Shown: piece after piece, positions 11,278 through 23,399 of the stretch | How positions within the stretch are numbered: the first letter of the stretch is position 1 | Layout of the letters: each line of letters starts with the position of its first letter | NCBI GenBank assembly: GCA_030015575.1 | Contig: CM057337.1 | Span: 298,430,044-298,494,043, forward strand | Source: Agapanthus africanus | Taxonomy: Eukaryota > Streptophyta > Magnoliopsida > Asparagales > Amaryllidaceae | DNA: 64,000 nt | Direction: 5' to 3' | Notes under the pieces: model-generated | What the model was told of the DNA's origin: nothing | Databases searched by the model: none | Seen by the model: the letters and a program-made list of their open reading frames with translations, nothing else | Translations under genes and position numbers: made by a program

Positions 11278-13448
11278 TGTAAATCCACGTTGCTCAGCCC
11301 GGTTCTTGCGGAGAGGCGGAAACGGCGAAAAACGATTTTTTGACGCATGGCAACATGGACTAAAACATGGATCTTTGCTAAACAATGAACTAGCAAACTA
11401 CTAGAGGCGTTATCTACTATGCCATAGAAATTATACCTCACGATACCGGTCCTTCGGGTCTTCTCTCCGCTGTCCGGCTCATCCATCCATGCTCCGAGGG
11501 TCGATCCGGATCTTGGTCACCTTCGCGGCCTTCTTGAGTCGAAGACGATCCACCCGAGAGATGTACACCGAGCTCCACCTCGAGCCGAGGCAACTAGGGC
11601 AACAAGATCGCTAGTCTTGATGTCCTAGGTTGTGTATAAGAGATAGATGGAAGTGTTTGTCTATATGGATTCTTTTTCTCTCAACACATTAGATCAAAAG
11701 AAGAAATCAAGAGGAGGAAGAAGAAGGAGCAGTAGAAACTTTTTCTTTTCTTCTCACTTGCAAGAGAGAGAGTGAGAAAAGAGAAATGAAATTGTTAACT
11801 AAAGAAAATGAACCATGGTTGCAATAATACACAAAAACCATCATTACTAATCCTATCATGATAAAGTTGATGGCTACATTGAATTGACCATTTTCATAAT
11901 CCAAAATGAAAAGAAAACCAAAGAAGAGTGTAGACCTCTCATGAAGGTCAAGGTCAACTTTAGTCAACGAGTCAACAAATTCAAGAGTGGTCAAGGTGGT
12001 CAAATGGTCAAAGCAATTAGCCATCACAAAATTATCACTAAAAGGATTAGTAAATAATGTCTCCGGCTCATAATGGTTTTGACCGAACGAATTGCCAAAA
12101 CCCTAATGAGCCTGCCACATAACGATTTTGGCCGAACCAACTACCAAAACCCTAATGAGGCACCTCCTCCTTCATCGCTCCTCAAAACTGTGCATACACA
12201 CCCGCATCCGCATTCCGTAGAATGCGAATGCACAGAAGACAAAACAAATCCGTCCGTGCAATACTAGGATCCGGCTTAAACCAAAGCCCACTAGTATTGC
12301 CTGCCTGAACAGCATACGCACACAAGTGCACGTAAGTGATCACAGCCCTGCCGTAAAACCATACGGCCTCTACACGTTTCGCTCAGTGCAGGGAAACTCT
12401 CTGTGTGGGACTCTAAAGACTCGACACTACACTGGCGGTGGTTTTAACCACAGACCGCAAGCGGCACTAGCTGTACGTAACGGTCCCCAGGTAGATGTCG
12501 ATAAGAAGGCCGATGAGGTAAACCCATCCGAACTCCTACTGAGCTTGTATGTGACAATCTCCGTACAGTCGGGTCTGTTCGTTTGATACATCGCACGGTG
12601 GGCCTAGGGGGTGGTGAACGTCAGTCCCCTAATAGCGGTACAAGTCGTGTCGGAGTGTAGCCCAGAACACCCTGAGATAACACTGGAAACCTACCAGTAT
12701 ATCTCGCTTGCCCAGGCCAAGGACTACTCGTGTAATGGCTCTCCTAGACACAGCGCGATGTTAACCCCCAATACCGGGAGAGACGAATCCTGTCTAACCG
12801 TCACTGCCTCTAAGTGCTTCGGGACTGCACCCAACTACTACCTGTTTGCACGACTTCCTTTGAGCCGTGGTAGGGTAGTAATCTAAGTACAGTGGGAACA
12901 CACTCGAGGCGAAGTGACAGTGTCAAGTCAGCGAACTAAGCTGTATTCATGTCACCTGGGAACTGATGACTGACGATAGGTATAATACCATCCATCAATT
13001 CCCGACGAGTCTTGTCCAGTGTACTCGTAACCTAACGAGCACCCGCATACTATCTCGAGTACGATGTACTGACGGCTGTGGGACAGACCGTCTCCTGTGC
13101 TAGGATGAGAAGCGTATACGCTAGTCTACTCCGGAGTATCGATGCCCTGTCTCGATAGTCCTACGACTAGGGACCTGTATAAGGATGTGCTTATAGATTA
13201 CCCAGCCCCCACAAGTATGACTGCCATCACAACGCTGGTAATCAAGCAAAGATCCTAAGGGCTCTACTAATATGTATAAGCGATATGCTAAAAGAAACAC
13301 ATGCACATATTGAAGTAGATACAAACTAAGTAGCATACTACCATTTTGAGCAAGATTGTCAATACAACTGTGAATATCCCAAGCTTCCATTAAGTAATAT
13401 ACAAGCTAGTATGATACAGTAATGGCCTCTAGGGCATATACACTAACA
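11278..13448 (-). repeat. A 3' LTR (2,171 bp)
   Basis: On the minus strand it begins TGTTAGTGTATATGCCC at 13448 and ends ATTTACA at 11278. The purine-rich tract at 13449-13462 (GTGCAAGTTGGAGAT on the minus strand) precedes it. It shares the conserved copia LTR blocks with B, C, D and E but differs strongly at its start from B. It lies inside B2 homology at the left. Confidence 0.85.
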
Positions 13449-13462
13449 ATCTCCAACTTGCA

Positions 13463-16400
13463 CTAAGGCCATGTACTGGCGTATCGAAGACCTATCATCT
13501 CGATCAGCCGCTCGAACTGAGTCTGGGGTAGGGCCTTCATGAGTGAATCTGCAGTGTTATTCTCCGAATTTACTCTCTTCACCTCGATCTCCCGGCGATC
13601 TATGATCTCCCTGATCAGGTGGTACCGCCTCAAAATGTGCCTAGACTTCTGATGGGACCTGGGTTCCTTCGCTAAAGCTATAGCGCCATTGTTGTCGCAA
13701 TACAGCGGTATTGGATCAACAATGGTAGGAACCACCTGAAGCTCCGTGAGGAACTTCTTCATCCAGACAGCTTCCTTTGCGGCATCGCAAGCAGCTATGT
13801 ACTCTGCTTCCATAGTTGAGTCAGCAACGGTCTCCTGCTTGGAACTCTTCCAGCAAACCGCCCTCCATTATGGGTAAAGACATAACCCGACATGGACTTG
13901 GAGTCATCCTTGTCACTCTGGAAGCTGGAGTCAGCAAAGGCCTCGATCTGGAGGTCTTTTCCGCCATACACCAAGAACATCTCCTTAGTCCCTCTTAGGT
14001 ACTTGAGAATGTTCTTTACCGCTATCCAGTGTTTCTCCCCTGGGTCCGACTGATACCGGCTTACAACACTCAATGCGTATGCTACATCTGGTCCGGTACA
14101 TAACATCGCATATATTATAGAGCCTACCGCAGAAGCGTAGGGTATAATAGACATGCGATCCCTTTCCAAATCAGTCTTGGGAGACATCTCTTTGGAGAGG
14201 GTGATCCCGTGACAAGCCGGTAGATTACCGCGCTTGGAATCTTTCATACTGAATCTTTTCAGTATGGTGTCGATGTACTTGGACTGTGAAAGTCCCAGCA
14301 TCCTCTTAGATCTATCACGATAGATCTGGATCCCCAGAATGTAGTTGGCATCGCCCAGATCCTTCATGGAGAACCTCTGCGACAAGAATCCTTTGACTGA
14401 CTGTAGCATAGGAATATCATTTCCTATTAGGAGAATGTCATCCACGTACAAGACGAGGAATACCACAGTTCTCCCAACAATCTTACTGTAAATGCATGGT
14501 TCATCTGGGTTTTTGATAAAGTCGAATTCTTTGACAGTATCATCGAAGCAGATGTTCCAACTCCGCGATGCCTGCTTTAGTCCATAGATGGACTTTAGCA
14601 ATTTGCACACTTTACCGCTGCTCCCACTCTGAATGAATCCCTCCGGCTGATCCATATAGACACACTCTTCTAAATATCCATTTAAAAAAGCCGTCTTTAT
14701 GTCCATCTGCCAGATTTCATAATCGTGGAAAGCAGCAATGGCAAGAAGGATCCGAATGGATTTCAGCATAGCCACTGGAGAAAAGGTCTCGTCATAGTCC
14801 AAACCAGGTCTTTGACGAAAACCCTTTGCAACAAGTCTAGCTTTATAGGTTTCAACCTGCCCATCTACACCAATCTTCTTTCTGAAGATCCATTGCAGCC
14901 TACGGGTTTTACCCCTTCTGGAGCAAAGTCGAAAGCCCAAACTTTGTTGGTGTACATGGACTCCATCTCGGTCCGCATTGCATCCAGCCATTTTACTGAG
15001 TCACCACTCTGAATGGCTTGCTGGAAGCTAGTAGGCTCACCATAATCCATAGTGCAATCCTCTCTATCCCCGTCTTTAAGAAAACCGTAGTATCTCTCGG
15101 GCGGATGAGACTGCCTACTACTCCTGCGGAGTGGCGCTGGGATGTCCGGTTCTTTCGAACCCTCTGGTTCTACTAAGTTTGTAGTAATAGCTCGTGGTTG
15201 TGGAATTTCTTCCAGTTCTATTGCGCTCCCACTTATCTGGTTTTCCAAAAACTCAGTTTCCAAGAAGCGGGCATGACGAGAAACAAAAACCTTTTGTTCC
15301 TCTGCGTAATAGAAAAGATACCCCTTGGAGTTCTTTTGGTATCCCACAAACTTACACTGTACTGAGCGTGCCTCGAGCTTGTCCGCATGCTGCTTTTTAA
15401 CAAAAGCTGGACACCCCCATGTCTTAAAGTGTTTGAGACAAGGTTTCTTCCCACTCCACATCTGATATGGTGTGGTAGGCACTGACTTAGTAGGAACTTG
15501 GTTCAAAAGATATGCAGTTGTTTCTAGTGCATAACTCCAGAAGGATCGCGGTAACTCAGCCTTACTCATCATGGAACGAACCATATCCAATAGGGTTCGA
15601 TTCCGCCTTTCCGATACACCATTGTGTTGTGGTGTGTATGGAAGAGTAAGCTGAAAGAGAATTCCATTCTCTTTTAAGTAGCTCAGAAACTAGGCACTCA
15701 AGTATTCACCACCTCGATCAGATCTCAGTGTCTTAATACTTTTGCCTGTTTGTTTTTCAACTTCATTCTTGTATTCCCGAAACTTCTCAAAGGCCTCGGA
15801 TTTATGCTTCATCAAGAAGACATTTCCATACCTAGCGAAATCATCTGTGAAAGTAATGAAGTATGAATAACCACTTCGTGCATGTGTAGACATTGGACCA
15901 CACACGTCACTGTGTATGAGTCCCAAGAGCTCGCTTGCTCTTTCTCCGTGTCCAGTGAACGAAGTCTTTGTCATCTTTCCCATGAGACAAGATTCACAAG
16001 TGGCATAAGACTGGTACTCAAACGGATCTAAGTATCCTTCTTTATGTAACTTTGTCAACTGTTTCTCATTAATGTGACCCAGTCTACAATGCCAGAAGAA
16101 AGCCTGATTTAATTCCGGAGACTTTCTTTTAAGTGTGTTCTGGACACTGAAAACCTGAGCTTGATTCAATACGTATATTCCATTTTTCAATGTACCTGAC
16201 CCAATCAGAACTTGATTTAGGTGGATGTTTACTACATCGCTTACAAAAGTAAAATCATATCCTTCCCTAGAAAGTAAGGATACAGATATGATATTACAAG
16301 TCATACCTGGTACATAAAAACAGTTACGCAGAATCAATATCTGCCCAGTTGTCGGTCCAAGATGATATTCCCCTACGGATTCAGCGTACATGCTCATTCC

Positions 16401-16471
16401 GTTAGCAACCCTGAGAGTCATATCACCTTTCTTGATAACCCTATGGTTTCTCAGAGCCTGTAACGAATTAC
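13463..16471 (-). pseudogene. A pol remnant: integrase, reverse transcriptase, RNase H
   Basis: Reading the minus strand from the right: the end of the protease region (VANGMSMYAESVGEYHLG), then the GAG-pre-integrase zinc region with CRLGHINEKQLTKLH and CESCLMGK (about 16000-16150). The integrase core has LIHSDVCGPM (about 15900) and LRSDRGGEYLS. RT has MDIKTAFLNGYLEECVYM and YVDDILLIGND (about 14420). RNase H ends in LYCDNNGAIALAKEPRSHQ near 13650-13720. This is the copia order. The region is split by element C at 16472. It is fossil with at least three breaks. It is the best-preserved copia pol in the window. Confidence 0.88.
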
Positions 16472-17160
16472 TGTTAGTTATATGTATGCCCTAGAGGCCA
16501 TTACTGTATATACGATGCATATTGTAGTGGATGCTAGGACATATATAGGGAGGACTTTCTTGCTCGACATGATAGTATGCTATCTGGTTGTACTTTATCT
16601 TAACATGTACTCTGATTGTCTCTATGTTACATGTTGATAAAGCTCTTAGGATATGTACTCGACTACTGGGACTATGATGAGATCATACTGGTGGGACCAC
16701 GGTAGTCGACGAGTACATCCTATAACTGTTCCTAGTCGAGGGTGTATCGAGACAGGGCATCGATACACCAGAGTAGACTAGCGTATACGCATCTTGACCC
16801 ATATGATGGGCGATGGATGATCCCATATCCATCGGTGTCTGACATCAAGGATGGTGTACGGGTGCTTAATAGAGATTGGGTACACTGGACGGACTCGCCG
16901 AGAACTCCCAGATGGTATTATACCTTACGTCATATGGCAGTTCTCTGGTGACACTGGTACAGCTTAGTCTGTTGACCCGAGATCGTCATAGAGTCTTGTG
17001 TGATTCCTACTGTGCTTTGATTTCCATCATACCACGTCCAAGAGGGCGTGCAAAAAGATGGTTTTTGGGTACAGTCCCGAATCACATGGAGGCAATGAGC
17101 GATAGGAGGGGATTCGTCTCTCCCGGTATAGGGAGTTGATGTTGCGCTGTGTTTGATTGG

Positions 17161-17276
17161 CTATAACCGGAAATCCCTGGCCAGGGTTGCTGAGATTTAC
17201 TGGTAAGTGTTACCAGTAGTATAACCGGAAATCCCTGTCCAGGGTTGCTGAGATTTACTGGTAAGTGTTACCAGTA
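17161..17276 (+). repeat. 58-bp tandem duplication with TACTGG hairpin
   Basis: The block CCGGAAATCCCTG...TTACCAGTAGT occurs twice with a 58-bp period in the 5' LTR and once in the 3' LTR (about 36928). Each copy includes a hairpin of arms TACTGGTAA and TTACCAGTA around GTG (17198-17218 and 17256-17276). Confidence 0.88.
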
Positions 17277-17632
17277 GTATCTCGAGCTGTTATAGACCTC
17301 ATATCGACCCGACTTATCAAACTACTGGGGTCTGACGTTTACCACCCCTAGGCGAGATATGTGACATATCAGACGACGAGACCGGACTGTACGGGAGTGT
17401 TACTGATTAGATTCGCAGGAGAACTAGCGGGCTTGCTTGTTGATCTTCTGATCGCTCAATACCCGGGTGGCCGCTACGTTTAGCAGACCGCTTGCGGCTT
17501 GTGGGTGTTTGATATGATCATCACCTACTACCGGCGTATTGACGAGTCTTTAGAGTCCTACACAGGGGTTTCCTGGCTCAAGCGAAATGGGGTAGGAGCA
17601 CATATGTGATATGTGCGGGACCGAGATTAATA

Positions 17633-17641
17633 CTATATAAG
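17633..17641 (+). promoter_or_regulatory. TATA box of C LTR
   Basis: CTATATAAG in the central LTR, about 1.16 kb from its start. A good plant TATA match and the likely core promoter of C. The 3' LTR counterpart is near 37340. Confidence 0.5.
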
Positions 17642-17700
17642 ATACCGTATTCTATTCTCGCGATTTGTAACATTGATCGGTTGTATGCGATATAGCCGGG

Positions 17701-17790
17701 TTATCGGATCAAGTGTTGATTCGATAAGTTGTTACACATGATATTAGTCGGTTATTGCCGGATTATTAAATCAAGAGTTGATTTAATAAT
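17701..17790 (+). other. Twin hairpins with related cores in C 5' LTR
   Basis: Hairpin 1 (17701-17727): TTATCGGATCAA / TTGATTCGATAA, 11 of 12 paired. Hairpin 2 (17762-17790): ATTATTAAATCAA / TTGATTTAATAAT, 13 of 13 paired, 3-nt loop. Both share the core ATCAA-GNG-TTGAT. They recur in the 3' LTR at 37405-37431 and 37466-37494. Confidence 0.8.
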
Positions 17791-18727
17791 TTAATGTATA
17801 ATTATATATTTGATATATTACATTGCATTAACTAGTATTAGCTCACTTAAGATTTATTTTCTCACTTGTTTGTGGACATTGTTTATATGTGATATATGCA
17901 AGTGTATATGATTGTATCATGCTTGATAATACATCAAAGATGGGTGTATGAGACTTATACCAAGATTAGGATAAAGATTATGGTTTTGTTTATATCTTAA
18001 GAATAAGAAAAGAGAAAGACTTTGTCAAAGTTCTCAAGCTTTCATGAAGCTTGTGGAAACATTGACAAAGTCAACTCTTTTGTCATTCTTAAGGATATTT
18101 AGTTAACCCAACCCTTAACCTAATGCTTTGGTTAATTCTCTACATGAGTTAAGCATGATAGCTTAACTCACCCATGGTTACATTATTGAGAGAATAATAA
18201 TTCATATGATGAGATTATCCTTTCTTCTTCTTCTTCTTCATCAAGCTCCATGAAAAGCTTACTAGCTCCAATGGTGCCATGAGAAAAAGTGTGAGAAAAT
18301 CAATTCTAAAGTGAGCCCACTTCCTACTTCTTCATCCTCTATCACTAGCCATGTAGTAGAGTGTGTTCTCTTCACAAAGTTCATGACCTAGTGAAGGAAT
18401 AGCTTGAGTTAGTGTCTCCCCGACGCAGATCATCTTCGGCCTCGAAGTCATCGAAGCAAGCACGTTCGTTCTTCTTGTGGAGCTTATCTAGAGTCCGGAG
18501 TTCACGATCGCAGTGAAGGGAACATCCACACGGAGTTTAAGAAGGGAAGGACCAGATCTACAAAGGTTGTAATCCCTCTCACTTAGTGTTAAAGAGTTTA
18601 ACATGCTTGTTTTCGCCTAAACCCTAGTTTAAAGATCCGGCTTCGGGTTGTTCTGCACGGCTAAAATTTTAATCGGCCATGGTTGATGCCTCGTTGACCC
18701 TTGTGCGCGTGCCTAGAAACCCTACAG

Positions 18728-18739
18728 TGGTATCAGAGC
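18728..18739 (+). other. Primer binding site of C
   Basis: TGGTATCAGAGC one base after the LTR end; tRNA-iMet type. Confidence 0.93.
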
Positions 18740-19568
18740 CAAGCTAGAGCTTTAGATGAAATCTGAACGAAGTTTAAAGTCCGATCGAACCCGGAGCCCC
18801 CGATGTTTACCCCTCTCTAGATAATTTTCAAAAAGTTGATTTTTTATGAATTAAAAATGCCCAGAAAAACAAGCAGGAAAAATTAAGAATTACTGTGATG
18901 TACGGTCCACTAAGACAATTATTTGACCGCGGAACCGCAGCCAAACCAAGGGTTTGGCGGCGGTTCCGCGGCCAAAATTATGACTTAGTGCCTGGAATTT
19001 CATATATTTATTCTTAGGTCCTTTCTTGTCAATTTTTTCTGGGAATTTTTTAATTCCACTCAAGTTTTGAATTTTATAGGGTTGTATTAGGGACTCGTTG
19101 ATTCGATCGGATATTTTAACTTCATTTATTCTTCCCGGATAATTTTTAGAAACTGTTAAAAAGTTCTAACGGATATCAATAACTCACTTTTTCCCCTGTC
19201 GGAATTTTTTTCAAAAGTTGGATTTTTTCTCAAGTTTAAGAACGTTCTAAGTCGTGCATGTAACGCGGTGGACCCTCTAGAAGACAACAAACCTTAACTC
19301 GATTATGTGACCGTCTTGAACTGCCTCTAAATCTTAGGGTTTGGGGCAGTACGGCGTGCAACATGTGAGGCGTTGGCTTGACCCTTCTATGGCTGGACCA
19401 TTGGTATTGTGGCATGTGATGGATGTTTTTAAACCGATTTCAAGTGTTGAGATATATTGGGGAAATCTTGGGTGTTTGATTATTCGATCGAAAAGTTTAA
19501 CATTGTCTATTTATCTGGAATGTGATACAATATTTGGAATCCACAAGTAGTTATGAGATAACTATTTT
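18740..19568 (+). other. C 5' leader with GC-rich hairpin
   Basis: No ORF of note. A strong hairpin at 18927-18971 has an outer stem CCGCGGAACCGC / GCGGTTCCGCGG (12 bp) and an inner stem CCAAACC / GGTTTGG (7 bp) around AAG. It lies 200 nt after the PBS. The leader resembles that of B1 (7643-8251). Element F interrupts it at 19569. Confidence 0.65.
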
Positions 19569-21894
19569 TGTCATGACCCGAAACTACGGAACGTGACCGG
19601 CACTTAGATTACGAAGCGTCTAGAGGCGCAACGTAACCTAAGTAAGCCGAAGCCCAGAAATCTAAACCATAAAAAGAAGAAGAAGTAAAGGAAAACATGT
19701 AGAAAACAAGTTTAAAAGAAACATCCAATTTTCTCAAAAATTTCGGCAGAGTCTCCTTTGTAAAAACTGGCCCCAAACGGGTACAAATAAGAATAATATA
19801 TATACAACAATAAAAAGCATCCCCAAACGGGAGCTAGCTCTACGCCAACAGGCGGAAACAACCACACCAAGCACGATAATATACAACGCCAAAGGACGAG
19901 GCTCAAAACTTAAAAGAAACAAATCCACCAGATACCATAATAATACAAGCGCGACTCTAAGGTCGAAATAAACAACTGGTCTAGTAAACTTATCAAGTAA
20001 TACAAGTTTGGTTGATGGAGCTTACTACATACAAAGGAAATAATAAAAAAAATACGACGGTCCAGATACAAGTGAACCAACCTACCGTGCAAATCACCCT
20101 GAATGAAATGATGTGCCAGCAAGCTGCCAGGGAAACCTGAACATCGAACCTGTAATAAAATTTGGCACAACGGGGGTGAGTTGCCAACTCGTGAGTAGAA
20201 AATATCTGCAAAAAGAAATCGAATGCACGACGTTATCCTAGGTCATAATAATACACTACTATATCACCAGTCATCTAGTAATGGCAGGGTAATAAACTAC
20301 GTGTAAGTGCAAATGCTCTGTGCTCGTGTCAGTGCCTCAAATAGTAATATGTCATGTGAATGAGTATGCATGCACCATGAATGTAAAATAACCAATCCTG
20401 AAATCTGGATATATCTGTATAAGAAATCTTTAGCTTTTATCATGGTAAAATTTGTATAGAAATATGAAATATCAACGATGAAATCTATGGAAATCCGTGT
20501 CAAGCATCGACACAAAACATGTAAATCTCAAGTCTCAATACCTCATAACCTCAATATCTCGGGCTCCGTCAGTCCGGATCGGCCCATATCATCAAATCTC
20601 ACGACAACGGTCGGTATCCTCCGGATATCCGCCGCGCCAGACATCACCGGTAGGTAGTCCTCCCCAACCAGGCTCATCGTCTACAACTTGATCTTCTTGC
20701 CCCGGGGTACCATACCGGGCCCACCATGTACCCGAGACGGTTCATCCACTCCTCGAATCGGGTCTCGAAATCTAACAGAAAACATGAAATCTCATGGTGG
20801 ACGACACATACATCATGAGAAAACCGCAACTTGCATTTTAAAAAAAATGATGATACTAAGCTTTTATTAAATTCTTGCGGTTTTCCCCCAAAATCCAGAA
20901 ATCTCATAGAAATCCAAAATCCCAAAATCATGAGTAAGTAAATATTGAGTATCGGCATAAGCCCTACAATACTGTATGATAATATGAATAAGTGAATGCA
21001 TGAAGTGTCTAATTAAGAAATGTAATGTCTAACTAGAACATGAGAGCAAGCATGCTAAAATATATTTAAACTACTAATTTGCAGCTATACGAAATGAATT
21101 AGCTTTTCTAAAGTGTGTGTGACATGGCAATTACCGATGATGATGTGTGTGAGCCGGCAAATAAGTGTACGTGGAACATGCGCATCATCGGTAATGGTGC
21201 TGGTGTCCTAACAGGCAGGGTTCATAATCACTAAAGAAACACAAGTATAAACATGCAATGCGATGAGAACAGCATGAACACAATGGTGAATGTGTAGTAA
21301 ATGCACATTTAGAATATATATACTAATTACAAGTCATATAGTTTGTTGTTTGAAATAGCACGAATCGGGGTTTTAGTATAGGTATGACTCGAACCTAATC
21401 TAGCATCTACCTAAACACTGAGAGGCTAACTAAGAACTGGTCGGAAGGACAAGGAAATCTAACCGTGTAAACCGAGTCGATATACCTAGTAGTAGACGAT
21501 CCAGCCCCAAAGCGTCACGTACCGTGTAATATATATTACGGTATCCTCAAGTCCAGAGTGCGGATCAATCATCAGGTATATACCTCGTACGGTGAAATAC
21601 AGCGTACGGCATCCCCAAAATCGAGGGTACAGGTCAACTATCATGAATGCGTCATCATTCTTATGGTGTCATCACCGAACAGTATCATAATCAAGGTATT
21701 GTTCTAAAATCTAATGCATTCCACTATCATCAAACAGATATCATCGTATGAGTGAGTACATATCGCCCCGAGATCCATTATAATATCCCATCAACATCAT
21801 ATCATGCCTCAATCGTCATATCAAAGCTCATGGCATCATACCCGATCATATCGACCCATCTTCAAGTATCATACACCATCCTCGTTTCACGGGT

Positions 21895-21927
21895 ACACAC
21901 ACACACACACACACACGCACACACACG
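21895..21927. repeat. (AC)n microsatellite in F 3' LTR
   Basis: An AC dinucleotide run with one AC-to-GC interruption. The counterpart in the other LTR (about 28710-28742) differs in length and has an extra interruption. Confidence 0.9.
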
Positions 21928-22244
21928 TATGAATACCTACACTCATACACACACATGTATATAACCATATACACAAGAAATCAACTGTGCGTGTGTGCGT
22001 GTGGGTGTGACCACACATATTCTGTGACTCGCTTCCAAGATACATCATCCTCCGAGTAGTTTTCCTAAATCAACCTAAGCTAACCTAAGATCTGCTAAAA
22101 TACTCTACTCGCTAAGTATCCAACAACACCTCCAAGCTCATAATTAACATGGTAAGAACATTATTCTATATGTTCGGGGGTGCTATACGCCATCCACCCG
22201 ATTTCCCCCCTTAGATATACATCTACTCACCTTGATCCTTACTT

Positions 22245-23289
22245 GCCGAAGACAATGTCGCCATGCTCTTCCTTGTTATCCAAAATCCACGTGAAGGTGC
22301 CGTGATCCAAACTCGCAGCATCAAAGAACGAAGGAAGAAAACTACTGAATGTAATAGAATCGGGTTTAACACCAGAACTCTGCATCCAATAAAACAAATC
22401 TAAAGCTTCCTTCTTTAAACCATTCTGCACATAGCCCGAGATCATCCCATTCCAAGCCACAAAATCATTTTGCGGCATCGAGCTAAACAACCTACTCACA
22501 TCCGACAAACAAGCATCGGCACTTTGAATACAAAGCTAATAATGTGTTAGCCACCGATGCATCTAAATCCACGCCACATCTAATCGCTCGCGAGCACGTG
22601 AAGCTGCATCCCGCACTTCAACATAGCCTCGGCAGTAAAGATCGATAAAACGAGAGTAAGCGATACAGAGTTTGGAATAGTCTCTGACCTTCTCATGCTA
22701 TGGAAAGGCCCGATGGCATTTCTTCAATCCTCTAATCTCACATACCCATCAATCATCCCATTCCACAAAACACAATCTCTAACAGGCATTTTATCGAACA
22801 GCTGTCGGGCTTCATCTATACAATCATTTTCAGCATACATCTTAATTAAAGAACTGCCAACAAAACTGATCCAAACCCAAGAAACGAATCGTGTCGTGAA
22901 TCAATCTGCCCAAACTCAAAGCATTCAAACCACGACAATACATGATCACATATGGGTTGTGTAAAGAAGACATCTTTTGCATCGGATAAGCTTTCGCGAA
23001 GAACATGCATGTCCAAAAACCTAGTGGCCAAATTGTTGTTGTCGATTCCATTTACTATGATTTGTGCATGAATCTGTCGGCCTTTATGAAGATGCGAGGG
23101 GCTGTGGCAGGATTTTAGGAGCAGCAAGAGATGAGTGGAAGAATCTTGAGCAGGATTTGGGGGATTGGCATTGAGATTTATGGTGTTTGTGGCTAATATT
23201 GATGGGTTTCTGTGAGTTGAGAGATTGAAATTTGAGTTGGATGTTGAAATTAGAAGAACCCTTTTGTGAAGAAGTTTTGCTCTATACAT
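22245..23289 (-). pseudogene. Captured PPR (pentatricopeptide repeat) gene fragment, LTR copy 1
   Basis: The minus strand from 23289 begins MYRAKLLHKRVLLISTSNSN, a Ser/Asn-rich organelle-targeting-like N-terminus. It continues LLLLKSCHSPSHLHKGRQIHAQI, the classic start of a PLS-class plant PPR protein. Later parts read LFDKMPVRDCVLWNGMIDGY, FVAWNGMISGYVQNGLKKEA and SSGVKPDSITFSSFLPS, typical PPR motifs. It stops abruptly where the LTR splice-donor-like site occurs. PPR proteins act in organellar RNA processing. This one covers only the first few repeats and carries internal stops, so it is a captured, non-functional piece in sense with the element. Confidence 0.85.
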
Positions 23290-23399
23290 TTAGAGCGGAG
23301 GAAATTAAGCAGTGCATGCTACTTTCTTCTCCTTATCTCCCAGCTGTGCACTACCGACCCTTCAATATACGATTTATCCTCCGCGTCACCTACAAGATT

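Larger units (their letters stand above)
16472..18726 (+). repeat. C 5' LTR (2,255 bp)
   Basis: Starts TGTTAGTTATATGTATGCCC and ends AACCCTACA. It is 58 bp longer than the 3' LTR, fully explained by a 58-bp tandem duplication at about 17161-17276. It contains a TATA box (17633-17641), two paired-stem hairpins (17701-17790) and a pyrimidine-rich 3' part (18218-18242). Confidence 0.92.
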
